Shown here piece after piece: positions 17,205-25,608 of a stretch of 64,000 nucleotides of DNA. The DNA lies in contig DASXVX010000022.1 in the NCBI GenBank assembly GCA_036504075.1, positions 124,001 to 188,000 of the forward strand. Reading direction: 5' to 3'. The notes under the pieces are model-generated. The model made no database searches. It had not been told where the DNA came from and worked only from the letters and a program-made list of their open reading frames with translations. The stretch's first letter is position 1, and each line of letters starts with the position of its first letter. The DNA is from DASXVX01 sp036504075. GTDB taxonomy: Bacteria; Bacillota; Sulfobacillia; Symbiobacteriales; Symbiobacteriaceae. Made by a program: the position numbers and the translations under genes.

Positions 17205-19206
17205 GCTTGCCCTCCTTTACGGCGGTGTATTCAAACTGCGTGGAGCGGTCCACTTCCGGAGACTTGTAGTCCAGGGTGTACTCACGCCCAACGAACGGCT
17301 GCATCCCCTTGGCTACAGATTCGCTCCACTGAGAGCTGGACACCATGACGATGATCTGTTGAGCCAGGCCGGGAATCCCGCTGGCGATGCGCTCCTGGTG
17401 GTCCTCGTCCAATTGGCCAAAGGGGGAGTCCATGACAATGGGGTAGTAGCCGCCCTTGAAGTACACGGACCGCTCCTTTTCCCGCTCGTACTGCTCCCGG
17501 GCAATGTCCACCAGGGCCCCGATAAAGGCCAAGCTGGTAATCTGACGCTCACCCTGGGACATTCGCACGGGGAGCCGATGCTCGCCCATGACCTTGAAAA
17601 CGGAGAGCATATAGTTCTCATCGATGACCACTTCGTAGCCCTTGCGGAGCATCTTGGAGTAAACATCCGAGATCTTCTCCTGCAGCCGGTCTTGGACGTA
17701 CGCCGACTGAACCTCGAGAATCGATCCGATGGTGTTCTTGACGTTCTCGCAGGATGTCATTCGCCGACGGGCCAGTTCGGCCTTGGCGTCCTGCGCCTTC
17801 AGGTCCTTCAGCGCGCCCTCCTTCTTCTTCTTGTGCGTCTCCAGCGAATCCATCTCACCTTGGACCCGTCCGATGGCTTGATAGGTGTCCCGCCGCAGAT
17901 CCTCCAACTCCCGCTCCCGCCTGGCCAGGGCTGCAACCTCTTCCACATCCCGGCCTTCGAGCTGGGCCTTCAACTGGCTCAGTTCCTCCTGCGTTTCCTT
18001 AAGGCTCTGGTGGAAGGCGACCTTTTCCCCCTGCAACCGCTGCAGCTCCTCAAACAGCCGCGGCCGGTCCTGCTCCAGGACCTTGACGTCGCCCGTCAGT
18101 TCAATAAAGGCATCCTCCAACTCCTTGCTACTGGCACGCTTGCGCCACGCGCTGACGCAGTCATGAGCCCCGGTGCCGGGGGTCAGTGTTGTGCCGCAGA
18201 TACACTCGCCGCGGTCCAGGAGGTCATCCACAAACTGCTGCTTCAGCCCAGAAGGTATCTCATTCTTTTCGCGCTTGTCGTTAAGGGTAGTCCTAGTGGA
18301 TTCAATCAGGTCGGCACAGAAGGCCAGGTAGCCGCGTTTGGAGGCGGAAGTCCGCAGCTTTTTGCGGACCTCGGTGATCTTGCCCTTAATCTGTTGCTCA
18401 ATAGCCAACAATTCGTCCTTACGGGTCTGGGCTTCCCGCGAGTCCTCCAGGCTGCGCAGCTGGTCACGCACCTGCGTAAGCGTGTTGTCCAACGCTTCCC
18501 CATTTTTCAGGAGGTTATCCCGCTCGCTGTCCTTGGCCGTGATCTGCGACTCCAGGTCCCGGATGTCCTTACCGAGATCCTGAGCCTGGGTGCTGCCGGA
18601 CCTTACGCTCTCGTCCCGGAACGTCTTTCGCAGTTGCTCCAGGTGCTTTTCGCCCCGTTCCAGGATCTCAAGCCCCATCATGATCTTGATGGCCTTCCTG
18701 ATGTCCTTGACGCCCTCTTTTTTGGTGAGGTTATCGATCCGCTCACCGTCGAAGAAGAAATAACTGCGCAGGTCGGCTGGGATAATCTGATCAATGGTGT
18801 CCTGGGGGTTCTTGGGGGCCTTGGTCTCGCCGGTCTCGTCGATGTATTCCAATTCCATCGTGGCCGGCGAGTACTCCAGCTCGCCGTTATTGCGCTTCCG
18901 GGCCCGCACTCGGCGGGTCACGAAGTAGCTCTTGGCGTCGTCCTTGAACTGGACCTTGATGTAGGCTTCCAACTCAGCACCAGGGGCCGCTTCGGCGGCA
19001 GCACGCTCGCAGATGATATCTTCTTTGTCCGGCAGGTTGGACTCCCCGAAGAGGCACCACCCCAAGGCGCCAAGCAGAGCCGTCTTGCCTGACCCGTTCT
19101 CGCCGTGAATCACGGTGATGTTCCGGATCTTGTCCTGGGAGAAATAGATTTTCTGTGTACCGTAGTACTGCCGGAAGTTGTGAAGCGTCAGCACGTCCAG
19201 GATCAT
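17197..19206 (-). CDS. DndD-like/SMC-family ATPase of the presumed phosphorothioate-restriction operon
   Basis: The 669-aa protein has Walker A HGENGSGKTALLGALGW (about residue 35), FFFDGERIDNLTKK, long coiled coils, a short CICG element at the coil apex (around residue 325) that could bind zinc as in Rad50 hooks, the signature MSQGERQITSLAF, and Walker B IVMDSPFGQLDEDHQER. It is a paralogue-like relative of DndD but only distantly similar to the one at 12912. ATG at 19206 overlaps the preceding stop as ATGA. With the helicase/PLD protein upstream it probably forms an ATP-driven complex that finds or cuts unmodified DNA. That role is inferred from operon context. Confidence 0.85.
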   Translation of the reverse strand: MILDVLTLHNFRQYYGTQKIYFSQDKIRNITVIHGENGSGKTALLGALGWCLFGESNLPDKEDIICERAAAEAAPGAELEAYIKVQFKDDAKSYFVTRRVRARKRNNGELEYSPATMELEYIDETGETKAPKNPQDTIDQIIPADLRSYFFFDGERIDNLTKKEGVKDIRKAIKIMMGLEILERGEKHLEQLRKTFRDESVRSGSTQAQDLGKDIRDLESQITAKDSERDNLLKNGEALDNTLTQVRDQLRSLEDSREAQTRKDELLAIEQQIKGKITEVRKKLRTSASKRGYLAFCADLIESTRTTLNDKREKNEIPSGLKQQFVDDLLDRGECICGTTLTPGTGAHDCVSAWRKRASSKELEDAFIELTGDVKVLEQDRPRLFEELQRLQGEKVAFHQSLKETQEELSQLKAQLEGRDVEEVAALARRERELEDLRRDTYQAIGRVQGEMDSLETHKKKKEGALKDLKAQDAKAELARRRMTSCENVKNTIGSILEVQSAYVQDRLQEKISDVYSKMLRKGYEVVIDENYMLSVFKVMGEHRLPVRMSQGERQITSLAFIGALVDIAREQYEREKERSVYFKGGYYPIVMDSPFGQLDEDHQERIASGIPGLAQQIIVMVSSSQWSESVAKGMQPFVGREYTLDYKSPEVDRSTQFEYTAVKEGKHA

Positions 19207-19376
19207 TTGACCACCCCCCGGACGATGGCTTCCAGGTCATCAATGATGCCGTAGGGATTACCCATGTGGAGCTTATCCTGTTCAGCCCGGATCGCCTTTG
19301 CGAATAGAGTCTGGTCATCCTTGGAGAGCTGCTGCAGCAACTCCCTGACTTTGACCTTAATCTCGTCTGCGTTCAC
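19203..19376 (-). CDS. 57-aa conserved-looking linker protein in the restriction operon
   Basis: The start is GTG at 19376, with AGGAG (overlapping the TAG stop of the helicase gene) about 10 bases upstream. The protein begins NADEIKVKVRELLQQLSK and ends GNPYGIIDDLEAIVRGVVK; it is charged and predicted helical throughout. Its TGA overlaps the ATG of the ATPase (ATGA). Perfect coupling on both sides argues for a real gene rather than a longer chance reading that starts inside the helicase. No family recognised. It may be a subunit or an adaptor of the ATPase. Confidence 0.75.
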   Translation of the reverse strand: MNADEIKVKVRELLQQLSKDDQTLFAKAIRAEQDKLHMGNPYGIIDDLEAIVRGVVK

Positions 19377-19389
19377 TAGTTGACCACTC

Positions 19390-21498
19390 CTACATGTCCA
19401 GTAAGTTGTATGCCTTCTTGAGCCCCTGCAGGGCGAGTCCAGCCTGTGGCCCATTATCGGCGAGCCCCGCAAACTCGAGGACTCGTTGGAGTTCCCGCCG
19501 TACTAGCCTGCGCTCCAGATTGAATACTTCCGGTTCTAGCTGTCGCACTTGTTCAATTTGGCGTGGGCTGACGATGAAGTCGTGAATCGTCGCCATCGCT
19601 TTCGCGGGGTGTCGGCGCAAGATGCGTCCGCGCCGCTGGATGAACTCCCGGGGGTTTGTGCTGCTCGCCAGAATATACGCGGTTTGGGTCGCCGGAACGT
19701 CGATCCCTTCGTCCAAGCATCGAATGGCCACCAGCCCCTGTAGCTGGCCGGACTCGAACTGCGCCAACAGTCGGACTCGTTCCTCCAGGGTCTCTTCGGA
19801 CGTGAAAGGGTGCACCTTCATTCCGACCTGCTGACCCAGCATCCGGACGACGCGGTCCACTTGCCGCTCGCCCTCAACTTTGGCGTCGCCGCAGTAGAAC
19901 AGGTTGTATCGGGATTCCTTCGTCGACATTACGAGCTCCCGTAGCACCTCCAGCTTGTTCTCGGCCTTGGTTATGATCCGGGCGCGGGCAATGAGCAGAT
20001 TTTGCAACCGGGGGTCGTCAAAGTCGATCTTCTCAAGTCCAGCCGCCACCTTGGCAATCTGCCGTGATACTGCTCGGTACTCCTCGTTCTCTTCTTCCGT
20101 CAACTCCACAATGTGCGGGAAGTACTGATACCGGGTGAGATGCCCCCCCTCCATGGCCTCTTTCAAGCCGAAAGTGAAGACCACACCGGGAGCAAAGTAC
20201 TGGTTCAGCGCCCTCGTGCCCTCGTCGTCGTACCAGCGCTCCGGCGTTGCCGAGAGCCCCAGCCGGTACCGCATGGCATCCGGAAGGTGCCGTCGGAAAT
20301 GCCCCGCGCCCAGATGGTGCGCTTCGTCCGCGATCACCATGGCGTGGCCGCTGACACGCGTCAGGAGCGCCTGCATGGTCTCCGTAAGAAAGGTCGCTGT
20401 CGTAGTGATGACGCAGTAGTGGTCGGTGGCTTCCATGCTAAACCCAGTCAGGGCGGAGCCAACCTGATCTTCCCACAGGTCCCGGGAGGTGTAGGCCAGA
20501 ATCGGCTTGAACCCAAACTTCCTGGCCTCCCTCTCCCACTGATCGACCAAGTGCTTGTATGGAGCCACGATAAACAGGCCGAGCCGGGCCAGGTTATCAT
20601 AAAGCTTTACCGCAGCGGTCAAAGCGGTCACGGTCTTTCCCGTGCCGGTGGCCATTTCCAGCAGCCCGCTGCCCCGGTTCGAAAACCAGGCCTTGACAGC
20701 TTCCTTTTGATAGTCCCGCAGGACGAGTTCCTCAGGTAGTTTAATGCTCCGCGTGCTCCACGGCGCTTTATTTGAGGCCTTCTCGGACTCCGGGTCGCCC
20801 ATTCCCGGGGTGTAATAGCGACAATACTCCAGCAACCCCCGCCGAGCGGCGTCCGGGAAGGCAATGACCTCCAGGTGCTCTGTCTCGTCGTCCCAAAGGT
20901 CGGCAAAATCGTGGCACTTGTTCTGTACCCGAACCGCGTCGCCATCGCGCCACGACGTGAACACTTCCAGGGACTCGAAGTTGGAATACAAGCCCCCCTC
21001 CGTCTCGTTACAGGAGCCGGAAAACGCGACGCTGTCGCCCTGCCGATCGGTAAAAATCCCGATCTTCTCATGGTAGATGCCGTGGCGCTCCGGGTCTGAC
21101 ACCACCGCGATTTTGATCTCAAGGCGGTTCTGAGCGATAAGCCAGGCCAGGAATCCTAACCGCCGCTTGACGATGTCGTCCTCCGAAGCGCTGAGTTCAC
21201 GGAGCAGGCACCGCGCCACCACATCATATCGAGCCTCGTAACCGAACTGGATCGCGTTCCGATCCTGGGCGGACATGGCCGGAGATGCGATCAACTGCAT
21301 CTTACCTTCCGCCGCGCCTATGAAGTGGGACAGGCCGCGGGCTGCCAGCGCCAGTGCACCACTGGTAAAGTAGCCTACCGCCCGCTGGTACAGGGTGGAC
21401 TCCTGCAGGCAGGGGACGTAGAAATCGTCGACGATGTTCCCCTGGTTCGGGCGGTACTGGTACTTTAAATCCAGGTTGCGGAGCCCCAATGCCGTCAC
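19390..21498 (-). CDS. Phosphorothioation-dependent restriction enzyme candidate: PLD nuclease fused to SF2 helicase
   Basis: The 702-aa protein starts at GTG 21498 (GTGA overlap with the upstream stop). Residues 1-200 carry a phospholipase-D nuclease module: GIYHEKIGIFTD is the HxK(x4)D motif, followed by FSGSCNETEGG. Then comes an SF2 helicase: MATGTGKTVTAL (motif I), VIADEAHHLG (DEAH box), LGLSATPERW (motif III), CLDEGIDVPATQ and REFIQRRGRILRR (motifs V and VI). It closely fits what I know as the 'DNA phosphorothioation system restriction enzyme' family found linked to dnd genes. It would cleave DNA lacking the sulfur mark. DndFGH, the classical restriction set, is absent. Confidence 0.88.
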   Translation of the reverse strand: MTALGLRNLDLKYQYRPNQGNIVDDFYVPCLQESTLYQRAVGYFTSGALALAARGLSHFIGAAEGKMQLIASPAMSAQDRNAIQFGYEARYDVVARCLLRELSASEDDIVKRRLGFLAWLIAQNRLEIKIAVVSDPERHGIYHEKIGIFTDRQGDSVAFSGSCNETEGGLYSNFESLEVFTSWRDGDAVRVQNKCHDFADLWDDETEHLEVIAFPDAARRGLLEYCRYYTPGMGDPESEKASNKAPWSTRSIKLPEELVLRDYQKEAVKAWFSNRGSGLLEMATGTGKTVTALTAAVKLYDNLARLGLFIVAPYKHLVDQWEREARKFGFKPILAYTSRDLWEDQVGSALTGFSMEATDHYCVITTTATFLTETMQALLTRVSGHAMVIADEAHHLGAGHFRRHLPDAMRYRLGLSATPERWYDDEGTRALNQYFAPGVVFTFGLKEAMEGGHLTRYQYFPHIVELTEEENEEYRAVSRQIAKVAAGLEKIDFDDPRLQNLLIARARIITKAENKLEVLRELVMSTKESRYNLFYCGDAKVEGERQVDRVVRMLGQQVGMKVHPFTSEETLEERVRLLAQFESGQLQGLVAIRCLDEGIDVPATQTAYILASSTNPREFIQRRGRILRRHPAKAMATIHDFIVSPRQIEQVRQLEPEVFNLERRLVRRELQRVLEFAGLADNGPQAGLALQGLKKAYNLLDM

Positions 21499-23975
21499 CC
21501 TTCCGGAAAGATCATCTTCATCAGGTCTTCGACCGGGTCCAACTCCTCGTCTTCCACCGGGGTGATCGCAGGGACCGGTTGATCGGAGACTTCCTCCCGG
21601 ACGCCCCACTTCGCTAGGGCAAAGGTCCCTGCGCCCACCCGGACAATCTCGGGGATGCGCAGCAACATGGAATGAACTGCGTGTGCAGAAACGTCCACTA
21701 GGTGTGGCGCCATCCCTTGAAGTTCCACAGCAATGCGAGTGAAATGCGCCGGACGCCCCACCTGGTGAAGAGCACCAACGATCCACCTTGCCTTCTTGGA
21801 TCTCTCCCACGTCTGACGAAAACACCGGCCGGAATCCAAGGCAAGCTCGGCACTGGACCGGAGGCAAGTGTCAACAAAATCCCTCGGCCACAGCACCGGG
21901 TCGGCCAGCCTCTTTACGGTTCGATCCAGCAACTCCGCCTGAAGCAGGGGGACGCCTGACTCGGTAAGCTCCTTCACCAAAGCAGTTTCACATTCCCGGT
22001 ACTTCTCTTTGTGGATCCGGGAAAGGGCCCACAGGTCCTTCCCCCAGTCCACCAGACCGGGACACAGTTTCAGGGTAAACCGCGTGAACGCAACCGGCTC
22101 AATTCCCTGGTCCGGGTACTGCGCCTGCAGGGAACCGGCAATATCCTCGAGCAGCAGAACGCCCCCATGAGCCGTCAGGATCTCTTCGTAAACCTGGCGT
22201 AGTCCTTCCACCTTGCGCTTGACCACAGGATGCCTGAGGCGGCGCAGCGCCTTGGATTCTATCTGCCGAATACGTTCCCGTGTAACGCCCAGAGACTTCC
22301 CGGTCTCTTCAAGGGTCTTGAAGTGGGCTGCCGTAAGCCCGTTTCGAAGACGAAGCACTCGGTCCTGTCGCTCCGTCAGGTGGCCCAAACAGGAATCAAG
22401 CCATCCAGCGAGGTCCTGGGGGGGCGATGGCTCCGCCTCCTCCGTGGTCAAAGGCTCATCGCCCCCGGCGTCGCGTAATCGAAGCCCTTTGCGGGCGAGC
22501 ACGCCAAGCACTTCGCGCACGGAACCATGGCCGAGATTTCGCATGGCCAGGAGGTCTGAAACCTCCAATTCACACAGTTCGCCCACCGTCTTGATGCCAT
22601 TCTGGACGAGACAGTTGTATGGTCGGACCGAGAGGTCCAGCGCTTCGATGGGCTCGTCTGACAGGTCCGGTGGCTCTTCAGGTTGGGCTGGGTCGCCCGC
22701 CGCCTCTGGGCGCCACGTCCGGAGAAAACACCAGCCGGATTCCACCAGAAAGCCGGAACTGGACCTGAGACACGTGCTAACAAAATCCCGTGGCCATCGG
22801 ACCGTGTCGCCAAGCTTCTGCCTCGCCCGATCCAGCAATTCCTCCCGGGGCAGTGGACGGCCCGCTGCCGAAAGCACCTGCGCCAGGGCGAACTCACATT
22901 TCCAGTAGGGCTCCTTCGGTGCCTGGGGAACAGCCCATAAATCATTGCCCCAGTCTGCTAAACCAGGACAAAGCTTCAGGGTAAACCTGGTGAACGCAAC
23001 CGGGTCAACCCCGTCGACCGAGTACCATGCTTGAATAAAGTCTGCAATGTCTTCGGCAAGGAGAACACCGCCGCGGGCCGAAAGGAGGTCGACATAAACC
23101 TGGCACAGTTCATCCCAGCGCTTACTCGTAGTCGTATCGGTGAGTCGGTGGAACGCCTCTTCTTCAATCGAGCGGATACGATGCTCGGGAATCCCCAAAG
23201 ACAACCCGACCGCCTCGGAAGTCAGCGGCCTGTTCCCGGAGAGCCCATACCGAAGACAGATGACCTGTCGTTGATGCGCCGTTAAATCATCCAGGCAGAT
23301 ATCAAGCCACCCGGCTAGGCTCTGTCCCGGTGCACCGCCCGCTCGTGGCACCGCCGTCCCATCGCCCTCAGGCCGGAGCTGAAGCCCTCTGGAGTCCAGT
23401 GCGTTCAGCACCTCGCGTAAACAGCCGCGGCCGAAATTGCGCATCCCTAGAAGATCAGAGGCCCTCCGGTCACAAAGCTGTTTCTGCGTCCTTATGCCAT
23501 TCCGGGCAAGACAGTGATAGGACCGGACCGACAGGACGAGCGCTTCAATCGTATTGTCCGTGAGCGGGCCGGGTATCTCCACCGGAGGTTCAAATTCGTC
23601 CCGCTCGGGCTCCGGCAGGCCAGGCACCTGACCCCCGTCCGGGACGGTATGCAGACCCAAAGTGAACTCGCGAAGCTTGCTCTGGATCTCCTGGACGGAT
23701 TTCTGCCCGAGATTTCTTAGCTGGAGAAGGTCCTCTTCGGTCAGTCTGCTCAGATCCCCGATTGTGAGAATCAGGGATCGCTTGAGCCCATTGACGGACC
23801 GGGCGGACAGGTTAAGTTCAGCGATTGGCTTCGCGCCCGAAGTACTTAGTGCGGACACGGCGACTTGCCGCTCCTCACGGGAAGGGCACTCCGGTCCCAC
23901 TCGGTTTTGAGCCGCCGTCTTATGACTTGCCGGCTTTTTCCGACGACGTGAGGTTGCACGACTTCCTCTGGCCAC
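21495..23975 (-). CDS. Hybrid DNA-binding protein of repeated RNA polymerase alpha-CTD-like and sigma region-4-like modules
   Basis: About 826 aa. Three alpha-CTD-like helix-hairpin-helix modules are visible, for example IEALDLSVRPYNCLVQNGIK with LLAMRNLGHGSVREVL, matching RpoA C-terminal domains. Two sigma region-4-like helix-turn-helix modules alternate with them: LTAHQRQVICLRYGLSG and, better preserved, LGVTRERIRQIESKALRRLR. Each is followed by a roughly 150-aa repeat containing GGVLLLEDIA and AFTRFTLKLCPGL. The C-terminus looks like a HARE/RpoE-type winged helix. Start is uncertain: GTG 23975 has AAGGAG 13 bases upstream, while the open frame extends to TTG 24029 and GTG 23858 is also possible. 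First gene of the restriction operon, coupled to the helicase by GTGA. A regulator or modified-DNA sensor is inferred. Confidence 0.85.
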   Translation of the reverse strand: MARGSRATSRRRKKPASHKTAAQNRVGPECPSREERQVAVSALSTSGAKPIAELNLSARSVNGLKRSLILTIGDLSRLTEEDLLQLRNLGQKSVQEIQSKLREFTLGLHTVPDGGQVPGLPEPERDEFEPPVEIPGPLTDNTIEALVLSVRSYHCLARNGIRTQKQLCDRRASDLLGMRNFGRGCLREVLNALDSRGLQLRPEGDGTAVPRAGGAPGQSLAGWLDICLDDLTAHQRQVICLRYGLSGNRPLTSEAVGLSLGIPEHRIRSIEEEAFHRLTDTTTSKRWDELCQVYVDLLSARGGVLLAEDIADFIQAWYSVDGVDPVAFTRFTLKLCPGLADWGNDLWAVPQAPKEPYWKCEFALAQVLSAAGRPLPREELLDRARQKLGDTVRWPRDFVSTCLRSSSGFLVESGWCFLRTWRPEAAGDPAQPEEPPDLSDEPIEALDLSVRPYNCLVQNGIKTVGELCELEVSDLLAMRNLGHGSVREVLGVLARKGLRLRDAGGDEPLTTEEAEPSPPQDLAGWLDSCLGHLTERQDRVLRLRNGLTAAHFKTLEETGKSLGVTRERIRQIESKALRRLRHPVVKRKVEGLRQVYEEILTAHGGVLLLEDIAGSLQAQYPDQGIEPVAFTRFTLKLCPGLVDWGKDLWALSRIHKEKYRECETALVKELTESGVPLLQAELLDRTVKRLADPVLWPRDFVDTCLRSSAELALDSGRCFRQTWERSKKARWIVGALHQVGRPAHFTRIAVELQGMAPHLVDVSAHAVHSMLLRIPEIVRVGAGTFALAKWGVREEVSDQPVPAITPVEDEELDPVEDLMKMIFPEG

Positions 23976-24029
23976 TCCTGGGTTGCCACTCCTTAAAGCG
24001 TCTGTAAAGTCTCTTCTAACGACAGGCAA

Positions 24030-24484
24030 TCAGCTGTGAATAGCTAATTAAGTTAATAGTACGGCTGCGGCCCTTGCGTCACCTCTGAGAGATTCTCCCA
24101 TAGGCGTGTAAATCTTCTCCCATACAATAAGTTATGGTCTATACACAAAGGTAAGTCGTTTCAAGTAGGACCATTCCCTCCACGGCGTGCATCTTTCTTG
24201 CCTGTCATGTCGGCTCCTACCAGAAGTTCAGCCTGAAGCTTCGCCGAAGACCCTTCCTCGCAACCTTGGCGATTAACCCCTTTTCCGAGGTCAGCCTGGA
24301 CTGTTCATAAGCGTGAACTCAAGTCTTCCCGCTCGATAGTGGTATATTGGGATCAGAAAAAGGAGTTGGTCCCAATTCAGATTCAAATCGAATACTTTGG
24401 CATCCATGGTTCCCTTTTCGCGACGGGAAGCGACCTGAAGGGACACGTTGGCGTTATCCACAAGTATCCAGGTGGGGGGCCGTG
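24030..24484. other. AT-rich intergenic region downstream of the island
   Basis: It contains the direct repeats above and, on the - strand, TTGTGTATAGACC and similar patches that could be promoters without a clean spacing. A + strand reading 24339-24605 (MVYWDQKKELVP...) has a plausible composition but no ribosome site and stops early; it may be a decayed gene end. Confidence 0.4.
24093..24124 (-). promoter_or_regulatory. Two 10-bp direct repeats upstream of the restriction operon
   Basis: TTCTCCCATA occurs at 24093-24102 and again at 24115-24124, a 22-bp period that places both copies on the same DNA face. They lie 65-150 bases upstream of the candidate start codons of the hybrid regulator, in an AT-rich stretch. 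This is the layout of a dimeric-regulator operator; who binds is unknown, autoregulation being the obvious guess. Confidence 0.55.
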
Positions 24485-25207
24485 GTGGCCATTGAGCGAA
24501 AGCGACAGCGTAAATCACCGTGGGTTTGCGGTTGCGACAGCCTTAAGGGAGCCTTTTTCTCGGCTGTCAACCACTTTGGCCCCGGTTGGTCCTGGCAACT
24601 TGTAGATCCGCCTGGCCCAACGACCCTCTATTGCCACCTGAACGTCCATACGCGCTCAGGTGGACTATGGGGTCTTGAAGAAGACCGAGACCTGGTGACT
24701 CACGCAATCAGCACGCTAAGGGAGAGCGAAATTGCCGGGTGTCCAGTTGAAAGGTTCGAGGTTGATTTGCGCGTAGTGCCAGCCTGCGCAGGGAATAAGG
24801 AAAATGTCTGGTACGAGTATCACTGCGTCATCACCGTCCCGGCCCCGCCTGTTGACCCTTTCGCACCTCACCAGATCAACCCCGGGGCGGTCCTTGCCGT
24901 AGTGGCAATCGCAACCTCGACCTTGGCCTCCATCAGATCAAAAGCGCCGGCCTTCCCCTGGTCCATCCGGGCAGTGAAGGTCGGCGCAGTTATGCCAGGG
25001 CAAGTTACGGCTTATCGTCCGCCTCATCCAGGTTACGGCGAAGCTGCTCCTGCATGTCTTCAACCTCATCGTCAGTCAAAGGCACGACCCGTTCGTCGGC
25101 AGGAAGTTTGGGCGCAAGGTTCACCGCCACCAGCTCCGCCGTATGCACACCGAGCCGCTGCAAGGCCTGCAGTTCATCGTCGGCTGCAAAAACGAGGCAG
25201 ACGGTGA
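24485..25207 (+). CDS. Hypothetical protein, possibly truncated
   Basis: A GTG at 24485 follows AGGTGGGGGG. The reading includes SGGLWGLEEDRDLVTHAIS and AGNKENVWYEYHCVITVPAP, followed by a hydrophobic helix PGAVLAVVAIATSTLA; up to about position 25000 it has protein-like composition. Beyond that it runs about 200 bases antisense into the next gene and becomes shadow-like (Pro/Arg-rich), so the natural C-terminus is probably lost. No family recognised. It lies in a decayed strip next to the Dnd island. It could be a genuine gene fragment or a chance ORF. Confidence 0.35.
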   Translation: MAIERKRQRKSPWVCGCDSLKGAFFSAVNHFGPGWSWQLVDPPGPTTLYCHLNVHTRSGGLWGLEEDRDLVTHAISTLRESEIAGCPVERFEVDLRVVPACAGNKENVWYEYHCVITVPAPPVDPFAPHQINPGAVLAVVAIATSTLASIRSKAPAFPWSIRAVKVGAVMPGQVTAYRPPHPGYGEAAPACLQPHRQSKARPVRRQEVWAQGSPPPAPPYAHRAAARPAVHRRLQKRGRR

Positions 25208-25541
25208 AATCCTCGACCCGCAGGATACAGTCCCCGCCCGCTAACAGTTCAAAACTCCAAAGTCGGGGGACGGTTCCCCGGGTCTCCCTTTGGAGCAATG
25301 CCTCCATGGCTTCGGTGGTGATTGGCCCGGATACCGCAACGCACCGGCTCATTCCTTCCCATGAGCGCACCACTGCGCTGGGTAAGTCCAGAAACTCCTG
25401 TCTCCCGCCGCCGAGCATCTCGTCGTCCGGGAAGAACACCCGGAAACGCTCCGCCATGTTCAAGTAGAACGTGAACATGGCACTCCACTGCTGCCTGTCC
25501 ACCCTGGCGAGGCTTTGGAACAGGAACGCCTGGCGCTCCAT
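25005..25541 (-). CDS. Hypothetical soluble protein
   Basis: The 178-aa protein starts at ATG 25541 with GGGGGTG nearby (an upstream longer reading lacks a ribosome site). It begins MERQAFLFQSLARVDRQQW, has FRVFFPDDEMLGGGRQEFLD and ends in a very acidic tail with LTDDEVEDMQEQLRRNLDEA. No signal peptide or membrane helix. No family recognised. A 58-bp near-copy of its 3' region lies at 26373-26430, so this gene was once duplicated. It precedes nothing obvious in an operon; the gene upstream is the signal-peptide protein at 26205-25609. Confidence 0.65.
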   Translation of the reverse strand: MERQAFLFQSLARVDRQQWSAMFTFYLNMAERFRVFFPDDEMLGGGRQEFLDLPSAVVRSWEGMSRCVAVSGPITTEAMEALLQRETRGTVPRLWSFELLAGGDCILRVEDFTVCLVFAADDELQALQRLGVHTAELVAVNLAPKLPADERVVPLTDDEVEDMQEQLRRNLDEADDKP

Positions 25542-25608
25542 CTGCACACCCCCACTGACACTTGTCCGAAAGGCGCCGAATGTCTGCTTCCATTCTACAC
25601 CCGGGCAC

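Noticed and set aside
10288..24484. Integrase, insertion sequence or tRNA attachment site bordering the Dnd island
   Set aside because: I looked at both edges and found no recombinase, terminal inverted repeats or tRNA 3' end; transfer is inferred only from composition and context.
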